In this document: piece by piece, positions 26,281 through 39,057 of the stretch
Layout: the number at the start of each line of letters is the position of its first letter
How positions within the stretch are numbered: position 1 is the stretch's first letter
NCBI GenBank assembly: GCA_023238725.1
Contig: CM041535.1
Location: 26,961,978-27,025,977, forward strand
From: Scortum barcoo
Lineage: Eukaryota > Chordata > Actinopteri > Centrarchiformes > Terapontidae
Direction of reading: 5' to 3'
DNA: 64,000 bases
Made by a program: the position numbers and the translations under genes
Notes under the pieces: model-generated
Told to the model about the DNA's origin: nothing
Seen by the model: only the letters and a program-made list of their open reading frames with translations
The model's database searches: none

Positions 26281-29200
26281 TGTCCTTGTATTCTTCATGT
26301 TTATTTGTGGTAAAAGAGACCTTGACAGCGTCGTGTCAGATGTCATGTTTCTTTACTGGCAGATGGTTCAGACGGGAAAGTCCTCCAGCAAATGCAAAAT
26401 ACTTTCAGGGACTCTTCCAGCTTTATAGGAGACCTCCCTCCCAAGCGACGTCCTCTCTGATGTGTTTGATTCTTGTCATGTTATTTGATTAAGAAATCTG
26501 AGAAATAAAATCAAACTCTTTATTGATGCTGCCCACGAGTATAAAAAGAGTCATTTGAACAAGCTTCCACTTTTGTCGGCTGAAACATTAAAGTGATGAA
26601 CACGTCATCGATTAATAAATCCAACAATATTAACACGTTATTCTGAAATGGGCCATTCTGCACCATGAGTACTTTTACTTTGTACTGTACTTCGGCGATA
26701 CTTTGAATGTAGGACTTTTACTTGTTATACATCACTACTATTACTCAAGATTACTAACAATTCAATGAAGATTTAGTGTGATGGTGTGATTAACTTTTAT
26801 ATCATGGTGCCATTAAGATAATATGCAATGCTTTGATAAAAAATACACTATTTTTAACATATTTTTGAAAAAAAGACATTGAATTTTTGTGACATTTCTT
26901 GTTTTGTTTTAAATTTTTTAACTGTTTTGTCACATTTCTTCTGTTCAGGGTCACTTCAAATCAAGCTAAAAACATAAAAATATAAATAAGGATTTGTACT
27001 GAACAGTGATGATGATAACACCTGTGAAGTTCAGCAGCAGCAAGAAGTTTCACACTGAAAAAAAAATCATTTAAATATATTTTAATAAGACTTTAAACAA
27101 ACCCTCAACATATCTTGTCTTCATACATTAAGAGCTAAATGTCTGAAATGAATAAATGTAAAGTGTCTCTGTGTGCTGTCTGCAGGTTGTTTTGCAGCGG
27201 GCGAACTGACCCTGATGCCTGCTGGTCTGGGATCAGACGCTGATCGTTTCCCAGCAGAGCGAATGAATGAAACGTCTCCTCCAGGAAAAACCAAACTGAG
27301 TCATGATAGAAACAAACAGAATTATCTCACCACGCCGGCTGCAGGTTTTTGTTTTTTTTTTTATTTTTATTTAATGAGATTTGATGAGTCAGCAGCAGAT
27401 TAAATGACATGTTCAGCCTGATTTTTGCTCTGCAGAGACTAATCTCATTTAGCAACACAAGAGCTGATCCCGGTTCAATGCGTCTGCTCTCTGATGGAAA
27501 TGGAGGCCACACAGCCTTTCACTTTGATTTCATAAAAGGCACAACGTGTCTGATCCACCACAGCTCTCTTTAAATCCCAGCATGTTTTTATTTTGTATTA
27601 TTCTACTGCTTTCTTATTGCTGCTTTATCCTTTTTTAATCCTCTAAAAGATGCATTTTATGTTGCTGCTTCTCTCACTGTAGACAATGAGATGAACAAAT
27701 GAACTAACATAGATGTGTTTTTGTTAATGTCTAATCTCCAGCTGAAATATTTCAATAAAGTCAAAACGACGACTATCTATCACATAGATTAGATTTTCAG
27801 ATTAAATGATTTAACATGTGAAGATCCTGGAATATTTCACAGTTTATTTTAAGGTTACATCATTAAGTCTTTTAAATGTATTTTCAGTATGTAAACAATT
27901 ATTTTTCTGACTGTTCACACTAAATTTCAGAAGGTTATGTTTAAATTATAAACAATAAAACTTTTTTCCATCTGACTTTTGAGATGTTGAAATAAATCTG
28001 TTCTTTAGGTGCAGGTTTAGTATCGCACTTCCTTGAGCCTGAGTTAAAAAACCTGGGATGAAATTTTAAAGTGAACACTTCAAAGAGTTTTGCACTTTAC
28101 TTTGAAGAACCCTGAAACTCAAAACTGTACTTCAGTACTTTAACTTTTGTGAGACTTTTGTGAGAGTTGCTCTGCAGATTTAAAACTTAAATCTGAACTT
28201 TTGAATTACATTTATATCCACAATTTTTCAACTCTTTCTTACAGAGTATATTAATCATAAGGGGATCCTCAAAAATACATAATTAATAATCATACCACAT
28301 ATAATATATAACATTAAAAGGGTCAGCTTTATGAGCTATTTTTGGTACTTTAAATACATTTTGTTGATAAAACTTACGCACTTCAGTGATATTTTCAATG
28401 CAATATTTTTACTTTTAATTTACAGTATTTGTACTTTTACTTATATATAAGATAATATAAGAAATTATATTTGAATACTTCAACTACTGGAAATGCGTGT
28501 CAAGAAATGTGAGCCTATCCTTTAAAACATGATGTTATTTTACATTTAATATGACACAACATGTTTTCAGGTAAAAATCCTCCATCTCATGAATGTCACA
28601 ACACACAATAAGTGATATTTAATTATTAAAAAGTTTGAGATTTTTCTCAGCCTGTAAATAATCAATGATACAATCAATAATTAGTTATATTTACAAACTC
28701 CCCACAAACTTTTATCTAAATTTATCTGTTCATGCTTTCTTAAATAAAGTTATTGACTTTCATCACCTCAGTCTGATTTATTCAGACTTCTGCTGCCACC
28801 TGGAGTCCAAAAGAAGAACTACACCCAGGAAACAAACAGGCAGCACAGATTCAAACCTTTGTGTTCAAATCTAAAACTGGAATGAAATCATGAATTAATC
28901 TTAGAGTGGATGGACAGAGCAGCATTCATTTACAAAAACACATATCCAGAGGTGCACTCTATTGAACTTTATTTTAATTCCATATTAATATTACAATTTT
29001 TGTGACTACTTAATTTACACATTTTGATAATTTATACAAACTATGAATCAACTAACTAATTTTATACATTATTACTGATAAAACTAAATCTTTACCAGCT
29101 GCAACATTAAAGGGATGAACACATTAATCCATCAATAATAATAATTCAATAAAATAGATCATTCTGAAATTCTGCATAATGATCAGTTTCACTTAATTTA

Positions 29201-30544
29201 ACTTAATTCAGGTACATTTTCATGCTATTACTGTATTTTTCATTGCAGGGCATAAACTTGTACATTGCATTTTAAAATTGTGGTATTTCTACTCTTCCAT
29301 TTCTGCAGATTTCTACAAAAACATGGCTTATAAATGGTGCAAACGGTAAATTATTTTAAACTGCACTCATACAAACCAGACTTAAATCTGCATTTCATGA
29401 AATTAATCAGAAATTAAACCTTGTAAGAGTGTGTGTTTTTTAATGTGGTTGAAATCCTCAAATATCAAAGTGGCAGGAAGTCGTCGCTTCCAAAATAAAA
29501 GCGATGATTTCTGCAAGAAAGTCAGTCTGAGCATCACTGAGGAAGTTTCATTAAAAAAGGAAAAAGATGACACGGCTTTTATCACAAAGGACTTTTTTTA
29601 AAGACAAAAAACAGACTGTCATATACAGCAAAAAGGTTTTCTTCATCACCAGAGCGAGATGTTAAAGCTCAAATCTGAAAGGTCTGATGGATAGAAAACC
29701 AGAAAATCATTCGTACTCATGCAGATGTATTTTCTGAGGATGAACTGCTCCTTTAAGTTTCAGAGTCTGAACGCAGTAACACGACCTGCTTGGTACTTCC
29801 AGTCTTCATTCATGTGAGTCTGAGTCATCGTTTGTTCAGACGACATAACAAGTGTTATATGTTTGCAGACAGAAAGTCAGTCATGACCTGCAGCTGGACG
29901 CAAACTCGAGTTCAACACCAGAAACACACAGAGCTGGAGAGTAACTAAGTACATTTACTCAAGTATTACACCTGTCCTACTATTTACACTTAATTAATTA
30001 CTCAACTACATTTTAAAGTAACAGAAATGAATATTTTAAGAATAATAAAAGTTAAAATAAGCTCCTCCTCAAACAGCTACACCATTAATAGTGAAGTTAC
30101 AGTAATAATAATAAAGTAATCTAGTACATGGTACACATTACAATGGTAATAGACATGCTGTCTGTTAGGCAGTGGTGGAAGAAGTTTTCAGGTCTTTTAC
30201 TGGAGTAAAAGTACAGATAAAAATCCTGCATTGAAAAGTGACTTAAGTAAAAGTATAATCAGTAAAACGTAGTTAAAGTATGTAAAGCAAAAGTGGTGTG
30301 TGCAGTAAATTGCAAAGAAAAAAAATGACAGTTTTTATAGGAAAAAGTGAAGATTGTTCAAATTTAAAGTCCATAAAGTAAAGTCCTGTGCTCAGTAAAG
30401 TGTAGTTAACAACTTTATTCACATACATTACAATCATTCACATCATTCAGAGGAAAAGAAGAAACCTGAAACATCTGAGAGGATCAAATGATTTTTTTAA
30501 AAATCACTCAAACATCATCAGAAGAGCATCAACACTTTCTATTG

Positions 30545-30800
30545 TACATCTCAGTTTAGTTGTATATTTTCTTAGTTATAAAATTTATACTGTATTTGTC
30601 TAATTTATATTTTAGGTCTATATTTATTTTTATTACTCTAGTACTGTTATTTATTTTAGTATTTTTTTTTTTTTTTTTTTTGATTTTTATTTTATTTCTT
30701 TCATCTATTTTTTTTTTTTTTCTTGAGTGGATTCTGAGTGTTGCTTTTAGGGAGCTTTTTGAGATTTAAGAATTTAATTGCGTGACAATAAATTCTTAAT
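30545..30800 (+). repeat. Dispersed repeat, copy 2
   Basis: TTTATATTTTAGGTCTATAT, TTGAGTGGATTCTGAGTG, TTTTGAGATTTAAGAATTT and GTGACAATAAATTCTT match 13325-13640. It includes long T runs (about 30662-30681 and 30708-30720). Confidence 0.6.
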
Positions 30801-32332
30801 ATCTTGAAAGAATTAATAATTGATTAATGGGCTGATTTCTGGGCTGGTTTCAGCTGAACTGGTTTCATTTGTGTGTCAGATGAATGTAGTGAAGTAAAGT
30901 AGTAATGAAAAGTAAAGTATTTTCTTCTGTAGAATAAGTAGAATCAAAGTAAAGCATCTCAAATTTGTACTTGAGTAGAAGTTCTTATTAAAGTAATTAA
31001 AAGAAAAAATTGTTTATTTTTGCATCTTAAAATGACTTTTACAGGCAGACATTTTAATAATTTTTACTGGATCAGTTTTTTTGTTCATGGCTGACATTTT
31101 AATCTCAGTGAAACTTCATGCAAAAAGAAAGTTTTGCGACCACGACGCTCTGGTTTATCGTGCAGAAAACCAGCTGTTCCTTTGGTTTTTGGCATCCTCA
31201 TTCACCAGGAAACGTCGGCAGGAAGTGTTGCAAGATGCTGACAGCTCGCCGCCTCTGCCCACAGAGAGCGACGACATTATTTTTCTGTTCGAGGAGCAGG
31301 AATTATTCTTTAATCTGACAGAAGAGGGAGTGAAACCACCTTTAATAACCTTTAGTAACCTTCACTCATCTGTCTGATGTTTTCATGTTTAATGACTGAT
31401 TGAAATTTTATTTTTAATCCAGAGAGAAAAGTGATTTATTCATTAAAATGATGATGTCAGTATACAAAAATCTGCAGTTTCATGACATACTACAGATTAT
31501 TTTACAGGCAGCATCCTCTGTCTTTTAAAATGACTCAAAGACAAACTTCATGTTTTTTTTTCTTAAATATTAAAGGTGTATTTTGGTTCCTGTATTTTGT
31601 TTTAACATGAAGGTGAAACTGAAGCCCAACCTAACGTGGAGCTCCACCCGGCCATTTTTAAGAACTGAAACAGGAAGTGAAATAGTTCTGATGTGTAGTT
31701 TTGTTTAGGAAATGCTGCTTACTAATGGCTTCTTTCTCCTCTTCTCTTTACTCCCTCTTTTTCTCTGACTACTAACCTCATGTTAGATTCTGAATTTGGA
31801 GGTTTTTTTTCCATTTCTTATGATTGTTCCTAGCAAGAAAAATAAATGTGATAAATGTGTTGATATATGTTGTTGTTGGCTGTGTCCATGAAATAACATA
31901 AATGTGTATGTCTGTTATGTTTCTATCTGTCCTGTACTTTGGAGAAGTGGTGCATTTTACACAAAGGCTCTAGTTCTTCTTTCAATTTATGCAACTTCAT
32001 TAAATTTTCACTTTCAAAAGCTTTACATTTCCAAAAATGGCAAATAATGTTGAAATATTAATATGAAAATATGTCAAATCAACACACCACAGTGTTTGTG
32101 TCCGATCACGTCATTAAACTGATGTAAAAGCGTGGCACAGTTTCAGTTTTGGGGATTTTCCTGCTCTCAGATTGGTCAAAATATTTCATGATGCTCTTCA
32201 GGCTCGGGGAATTTATCAAAGCATTTATAAAATGAGTCATAACAAATCATTTCAATCATTACAATAATAATACAGCATGTTTTCTTTTGAAATGATTGTC
32301 AGTTTCTGTACTTTTAGGATAAAACATCTGTT

Positions 32333-32735
32333 ACGATTTCGGGCAGAGATGGACTGGACCCCAAAGCGCAGACACAAGATCAACCAGAAGGCAGAGGAAG
32401 TAGATCGAACAGTGAATGTTTAATGGAAGTTAACAAGGGCAGTTTCTGAAAGCCAAACAGTCCTATAGTCTGAGTCCAGAATCCAATGGCCACCGTGAGC
32501 AAAGACAGGACAGGCAGACAGGCAGCGTGTGGCGGTGGTTAAATACTGCTGGAAGTGAGGGTGGCTTGATTGCAGGATGAGACTCTGGTGTGGTGATCAG
32601 CCCAGGTGTAGTAATGGCTGCCCTGGAAGTAACCTTGTAGACCTCCTGGCAAGAGACAGGCACGACACACAAACACAGATAGAGGGAGACAAACACACAG
32701 GGGAGACAGACAGGAACCCCAACAATATCAGTTAA
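32333..32735. repeat. Dispersed teleost repeat (GGACCCCAAAGCGCAGACAC type)
   Basis: GGACTGGACCCCAAAGCGCA, AGACACAAGATCAACCAGAA, then a purine-rich body with GACAGGACAGGCAGACAGGC and GACAGACAGGAACCCC. I recognise this as an interspersed repeat common in fish genomes. Ends and family are uncertain. Confidence 0.5.
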
Positions 32736-35700
32736 AAAAAATCAATATTTCTTCACTAGAATAAAAATTCATACTTTTAAACAATATTTGGAAAGTGTGA
32801 AAAACACTTTAAACCTTCATGTGAAGAAATAAAATAATCTATGAACAACAAAGTAAATGTACAGAAAGAGAGTAAATAAAATAAAACAATATATATTATT
32901 AAATTCTGTTTCCTTTTGGTGTGTGATCGACACTTTCTGAAATGAGTTTTGCTTTTAAGGGATAGAAATCCTAAAAATAGCCCTGTAATGTCAAATCATT
33001 AAAGTTCATGTGTGTAAAATTCAGATTAGCATCAATTTGTGTTTTTTTTTTGTAATTTTTTATCATCTAAACTGACTTTTCGCGGCCTTGGAGTGGAAAC
33101 CTAAAGCACATTTCAAACGTCCACAGTTGGTCTCTGAGTGACTTACATTTCCAGTGCAAAGTCAGAAAAAGACTTGTCACCCGATTGCATCAACACAACG
33201 CAAAACTGCTTCCGCTGTGTTGGAAGACAGGAAACACATTCACCCTGTTGGGTAAAGAGCATGCGGCTCACTGTCACAGATGCTGTTATAACCCACTTCA
33301 TGTGTGAGAATCTGTCAGGAAGTCGACTTCAATTCAACGTCTAAAACATGAACAAACGAAAACTGAGTGAGTTACGTTTTAATTTATGATGCTGTTGTTC
33401 AATATTTGGGATATTTGGGGGGATTATTTTCTCATATGATCATTAGAGGAAGCTGTAAAAAAATCTTGTCAAATTAAAGTAAAAACTACATATATTATGG
33501 TGCCTGAATAACATCAACTGAATGACGTCTTCATGTGTTAAGACCACAGATATCAGATTATTTATTTCAGTGACATCATTAATGTTTGTTTGTTTGTTTG
33601 TTTGCCAGTCAATCTAGATAATTACATTGGTGGAAGAAGTACTCGGATACTTTCAGATAGAGCATATTTTTGTCTTTTTCTTATTTCTTCTCACATTAAT
33701 CCTCTCAGGACCCTTCAGATCCATCTGGCGACCCTTTAGAGGGGCCCGACCCTTACATTGAGAACCACTGGATTAAGTGAGCTAAACTGTATATGAAGTA
33801 GTTCAAACAAACGAATGTAATTTATTACAATATGTTAGTCACAGGAGCTGAAGTTCTGCTGTTATACTTGTACTTTTCTTTATGTATCTGAATACTTCTT
33901 CCACCATAACTAACAAATAATTGATAAACCACTTTTTAATCACTGATAAATCTTTGACAGTTTTTAATAAATGTACAGTTTAAGTCTAAAACTACTCGCA
34001 GCTGTTAGATAAAAGTAGAACAAGAAGTACAACATTTCTCTCTTCTTTCTGTAAAGTAGCAGAAAATACAAATACTCAAAGTACAGTACTTGAGTAAAAG
34101 TACTTGATTACTTTCCACCACTGTAAAGCTGACTCCAGTAGAGACAGTGATTGTTTTCTAGTCCGAGAAAAGAGGCTGATGCCAGTTTATTTGTGTAATC
34201 CTGCAGAAGAATGTGATCTATTGACACTTGTATGACTGAGTGTGTGTGTGTGTTTGTCGACTCTTTGTTCACTGTTTCACACACAAACAGTTTTTTGGTT
34301 CATTGTAAAAGCAGCACAGTCACGTCTTTGTGCGGTCTGAACGGCCGAGCCGAGCTAAGAAAAGCTGCCGAGTGTCTGCTGAGACGTCGCTCTGTGCTGC
34401 TGCTTGACTTCATGGCTGTTCACTGTTTAAAGCTAAAAATCACCCACGATGCATCTGTTCGGCCTGAAAACACAACTAAAACTTCAGAACAGTCACTGTG
34501 CTGCTTTAATTTGAGCAGTTTGTATGATTTATTATAAAAACACACTGAAAACTTTTCATTTTAGCACCACGTCGACGTCTTTACATTTAATTTTTTCCTT
34601 AGAAAGTGACACAAATATCTCAAATCAGAAGTGCTGACATGAAGCTGGGCGGAGGTCACTTTTTGGAACTATTTTTGGATCAATGAAAGGAACCGCTCAA
34701 CATTTTGGGGATTCCCGCTGAATGTCGTCATGTTTCATCTCCCAAACTACAAAAATAATGAACTGTTTGAATTTTGCTTCAGTCTGGAATTTGTTGAGTT
34801 AAAATCCACTTGAACTGCTGTATAAAAACTTTGGTGACCTTCAGGATCTGAGGAGACCGACCTCATCAAATTAACTCTTTAAACGACTCCTCTTCATGTT
34901 TTCACTTTTATTTAAGTGCAGATTAAGAGGTGTATTTAAAAAATGTCAAATTATTGTTTTAAATGACGAGGAGGAGGATTAGAAAATGGAATATGACTCA
35001 TTTGCTTGTCGACAGAAAACACTTGTATTGGTCATTTTTTGAGCTCAGTGACAAACAGTGTATGTTTCATATCTTGTGCATCCTCAAGATTAATATCGAC
35101 ATCTGATTTCAAAATATTTTAAGATGCATTTAATGAGTTTAATGAGGAAATTGCATTAATAAGACAATAAACAGAAGTAACTCTGGTGTGATGAAACTTG
35201 ATGAAATGTTGATAATATTTTCATACAGCAAGAAGATGAACAAAAACATTCAGTAAATGTCGTAAAGGATCCGTAACTGCAGAAATGTCTGCTGGCTTCC
35301 GCATGAAGATAATATTTAAAATTCTTTGCATCTGCTCGTCCCTCATCTCACTTCTTTCTTTCTCAAAATCATTAATCTATATTTAGCTGAAGAAACAAAT
35401 ATCCGTCAGAGTTTTCAGAGTCTAATAGGTCCCCGGGGCAGAAAGAAAACCAAACACACGGCTGAGAGCTGGACGGGTTCAGTTCAGAGCAGAAACCATG
35501 AGAGTCTGAGCGGACGAGGCCACGACAACATTCCTCGGATGACTCCGAGCTAAAGAAAACATTTTTGTTTTCATCGGGACAAAAGTGAAAATGAAATGTT
35601 TGCAGCTGCGGCTCCCACCGCTGACTGAGAGGAGCCACATTATTCTTTAAAATGTCTTTAAAACGTACAGCTGCACCTCACGTAGTCAGGCCGAGACTAC

Positions 35701-36447
35701 GAAGGATTCAAACTAAGAATAAATAAATAAATAAATGTGGGGTTTACCGTCTTAAAAAGGCTGTGATGACAAGGTGATTGGTCACTTCTTCTTTTGAAGT
35801 CACTTCCTGCACTTCATGATTCATAATCTCAGTTCAGAGTGTCTCAGCAATAAAGTTAAAATCTTCAAGATTTTCATTGATTTCATTAAATGAGTCAGCA
35901 CAAAGGTGACTGAACATGAGGCCCACTGATGAAAGCCTGCAGCATTTGAAGTATTACAACCCGGGTATCTGTGGAAAAATCACAAACCACAGCTATACTA
36001 TCTGTTTTTTCCATCGTCTGCTAGAGTTGTTAGAGAAATTTTCTTATGATCAAACAAACAAAGAAAAGATGGACAAGGACAGATGATGAAACTAAAGTTA
36101 AGTCCTAAAACACGTCTGCAGTTACTGATTATCGCCATCCACAAAAGAGTGCTGCAAAAGAGAAAAAAATGAAAATCTCCACAATTCAAACTTTACAGTC
36201 AGGACGTACAGACATCATAGACGATCAGATGTAAAATATTATTTCAAATGACGCCGAACTGACACAGCAAGTGAAAAATCCCACAGGGTCAAAGGTCAGA
36301 AAGCCATGTGATGCTCGTTACACACCACAAAGCTTCGATAAGCTACTGCGAGAAATTTGACCTGAGGCTGAGCTCTTATTCAATATCAGCAAACAAACAG
36401 ATGGAGTAAGCTGAAAGAGGAGTAATGTATTTATTCAGTCATGAACT

Positions 36448-36766
36448 TAAAGGACCAGTGTGTAAGATTTAATATTTGTAATTTCAAGAATCGTGTTGTT
36501 GTTAGCTTAGAGTGAGTCCTTCAAATGTAAACAGGAAGTGGATTCTTTTCCACGTTGTTTCACGCATGTTTCTACGGTAGCCCAGAACGGACAAACCAAA
36601 CTGTCTCTAGAGAGGGCCTTTATCATTTTTATGTTTAAGTGGCGGCCACCGTACGTTTGCTTGTTGAGGGAGGGGTCGTTCAGTCGGTCGCAATCTGCAA
36701 CCTCACCACTAGATGGCTCTAAAACTTACACATCTTACACAAACTTCTTAAAGGACAGAAGTTTTG
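36448..36766. mobile_element. MITE of the AAAGGACCAGTGTGTAAGATTTA family
   Basis: The left end AAAGGACCAGTGTGTAAGAT and right end ...ACACATCTTACACAAACTTCTTAAAGGAC form imperfect inverted repeats. Inside are AGAGAGGGCCTTTATC, GGCGGCCACCGTACGTTTGC and GCAACCTCACCACTAGATGG, which match a very abundant teleost non-autonomous element (remembered). It lies only 230 bp upstream of the sh2d3c long-isoform exon. Confidence 0.75.
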
Positions 36767-36997
36767 TCTACTAATATTTTTGCCTCTAAAATCTGAACAA
36801 ACATTTAAAATTCATCCTTTGGAGAACACAAATGTCTGAATTCAGCCTCGGTGGAGATATTTCACTGTGAATCTGTTGTATAAATCACTTCGTACGATTA
36901 CTCTGAGTAATATTTGGTGTTTATGAAAATGAAAATAATTATTTGAATCTTATTTGTGTTAAATGTCGGTCTCCTTTCATGACATTTAATTCTCCAG

Positions 36998-37732
36998 GTT
37001 TGAAATGGTTTGGGAGCCTCACCAATCTTTCCACCCGCCGCACGGCAGAGAAGCCCGACGTCAAGGCGGTCCCAGAGCATGATGGGAGCCTGTGCGATGC
37101 CACACCGGTGGTGGCGGCGCCCGGGGATCAGTCGATGGACGACATGGAGTCCTGCCTCCACAGCCCCGGCTACGCCCGCTCCACCGAGATGTACACCCAC
37201 GTGGGCACGGTGCCCCGCAGCCAGAAGCAGAAGAAGAGCTGCAAAGGGAAGAAGAAGAAGAAGATGAAAGAGGAGGAGGACGACGAGGGGCCGGACGGGG
37301 GGCGGAGCCTGAGGAAGGCGGGGGAGCACGTCCGAGACTCCCCCCTGCTCAGTGCCCTGTCCAGCCTCAGTTTGAACAGCCTGGACCAAAATCTGCCCCT
37401 TCCTGCAACTGCCCGGCCGCTGCCCGCCACCCCGACACTCAGCCGGGCTTCACCTTTGACCTTGGTGCCCCAGAGCTGCTTTAATGACCCCATGAAGAGC
37501 CCAGAGGCAAAGACGAAGGATGCTGTAGGACCTTTTAGGGGGCCCTCAAACATGGCAGCCAGCAGCCCCAAAGCGGTTTTGTCGCAGGACCTGTACGTCC
37601 CGATGGACCCGATAACCGAAAAACAACTCACAGCCACGTGGACGGACAGACGGACAGACAGCGCGGCCTCACGAGTAAACAGGAAACCACACAGGATGTG
37701 AAGAGCTGGCAGGAAGCGCAGAGCGCTGACAG
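36998..37732 (+). CDS. sh2d3c: sh2d3c long-isoform exon, with apparent frame break near its 3' end
   Basis: The acceptor TTTAATTCTCCAG precedes GTTTGAAATGG. The exon encodes LKWFGSLTNLSTRR and later YARSTEMYTHVGTVPR (37171-37218). Both resemble the human SH2D3C long N-terminus (FGSLSNLP..., YARSSDMYSHMGTMPR, from memory). A Lys-rich then Glu/Asp-rich run follows, then Ser/Pro sequence and LYVPMDPITE with a YxxM motif (37594-37605). This frame stops at TGA 37699-37701, yet the best donor is GACAG|GTGAGA at 37732/37733, whose phase fits the 46141 exon only in another frame. That frame is open and reads QETTQDVKSWQEAQSAD. Possible explanations are a one-base loss, an assembly error, or use of the weaker donor at 37674, which joins in frame to 47247. 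The preceding coding exon was not found. Confidence 0.65.
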
Positions 37733-38286
37733 GTGAGAGCTTTTCTTCATCACACTTTCAGTGATGCTCCCCAAAAATAGTCTGTGGTTTGTTTGTTCAA
37801 CTTTCACAGCAAAGTTCAGTTTAAAGGACAGAAGAGACACATGGCGAAAAAAAATATCTCCGTCCCATCAGTTCCCAGTTTTAAGTTTTATTTTCTTTAG
37901 AATCGCCCTTTGAGGTTATTTCAATCTGTTGGTCAGGACAGACACTGAGAAGTTCTTTTTGTAAAAGTTATTTAAAGAAAACACTAAGAGAAAAATCAAA
38001 CCTGTAGAAATAACTTTATGTTTACAATGCTATAATGCGCATTAAATAACATGTTACTACATTATGAATGATTAATAATAACGATTACTACAAACACTAA
38101 CAAAGAGAAAAGCAATAATAAAACATGCAAGTAATTAGTCACAAATTTGATTAAAACAACACATTTCTAATTATTTGGTCATTTAATTTGACTTTAAAAA
38201 ACAAAATATAAACAATTTGATTTAAGTTCATTTTTATATGCTACTGTGTTTTACTACAGCTGTTATAACTGCAAGAAAAGAAGTCA

Positions 38287-38781
38287 CGGTAACACCTTAT
38301 AATAACAGTAAAATGATATATTTAATTAATGCATTACTCATTTTGCTTTAATGATGAATTAATGAAGGATGGATCATGATAGATCATCAATTTAGGAATA
38401 TGATCATTTATTGCGAACTGCATTAATTAAAGTATTAAATCTATTAATATTCTGTCTTTACTGTAGAAATATTACAATATTTCTTGTTTTAATATCATAG
38501 CTTTTTGTAAAAATATACTAGTTTATCCTCATTAAGACTTTGGTGACGGTTTATGACAAGTACTGACAAGTAATTATTAACTATGTATGACTTAATCAAG
38601 GCTTGCACATAAATTAATTCATGTATTAAGTAAATGAACATGTGTGAACTAATCAGATCATCGTTTATTAATGCGAGCAACATGAATCCATGATCTATCA
38701 TTCATTAATTCATCATTAAATCAAAGTTAGTTAAGCATTATTTCAGTAAAAGATTTGTTCTCTTCTTATAAAGTGTTACTG
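38287..38781. mobile_element. Palindromic MITE with GTAACACTTTATAA ends
   Basis: The left end CGGTAACACCTTATAATAAC pairs with the right end (reverse complement CAGTAACACTTTATAAGAA). Inner arms also pair: AATGATGAATTAATGAAGGA near the left and its near-complement near 38700. The 495-bp unit is a long imperfect hairpin without coding capacity. I found no clear target-site duplication. Confidence 0.75.
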
Positions 38782-38892
38782 AAGTTACAAAAATAAGTCA
38801 TGACATTAAAAGTAGACGCACTGTAATATTTCCACAGTGAAGTCAGACTGTTAGAATAAAATAAATGATGGTAATAGAGGAGACCTGGGTCC

Positions 38893-38998
38893 TATAATAA
38901 GCAGCGCACATGCGCAGTGGCTCCCCGCCTCCCTCCTCCTTCAGTCCGTCAGCTGAGCTCCGATCAGCGGCACAGAGCGGCGGACTGAGCCGGAGAGG
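38893..38998 (+). promoter_or_regulatory. sh2d3c: sh2d3c short-isoform proximal promoter and 5' UTR
   Basis: TATAATAA (38893-38900) is followed within 20 bp by GCGCACATGCGCA, an imperfect NRF1-like site, and a GC-rich stretch reaching the ATG at 38999. If the TATA-like box is used, the start would lie near 38925 and the 5' UTR would be about 75 nt. A palindromic MITE ends 110 bp upstream at 38781. Inferred from sequence only. Confidence 0.45.
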
Positions 38999-39057
38999 AT
39001 GAGCGAGGACCGGGACGGCCGCAGAGGGACAGCCCGCTCCGAGGAGGGAGAGAGGAG
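38999..39057 (+). CDS. sh2d3c: sh2d3c alternative first coding exon (short isoform start)
   Basis: An ATG at 38999 with purine at -3 opens 19 codons of charged sequence (MSEDRDGRRG...EEGER), then two bases, then a donor (GAGGAG|GTGAGG). The two leftover bases pair with the single leading base of the 46141 exon to give Ser, so phase fits. It lies in a short GC-rich block just after a TATA-like motif. Mammalian SH2D3C also has a short isoform with its own first exon. The residues themselves are not conserved enough to prove the start; the phase match and promoter context are the support. Confidence 0.7.

Larger units (their letters stand above)
26281..36447. other. Long non-coding stretch with many MITE fragments
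   Basis: Fragments of the AAGTACATTTACT / CAGTGGTGGAAG MITE family recur at about 26655-26780, 28080-28460, 29170-29300, 29940-30290, 30860-30990, 33620-33910 and 34010-34125. No coding exon is supported. Frames of 98-101 codons at 31081 and 34232 show no family resemblance. Confidence 0.45.
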
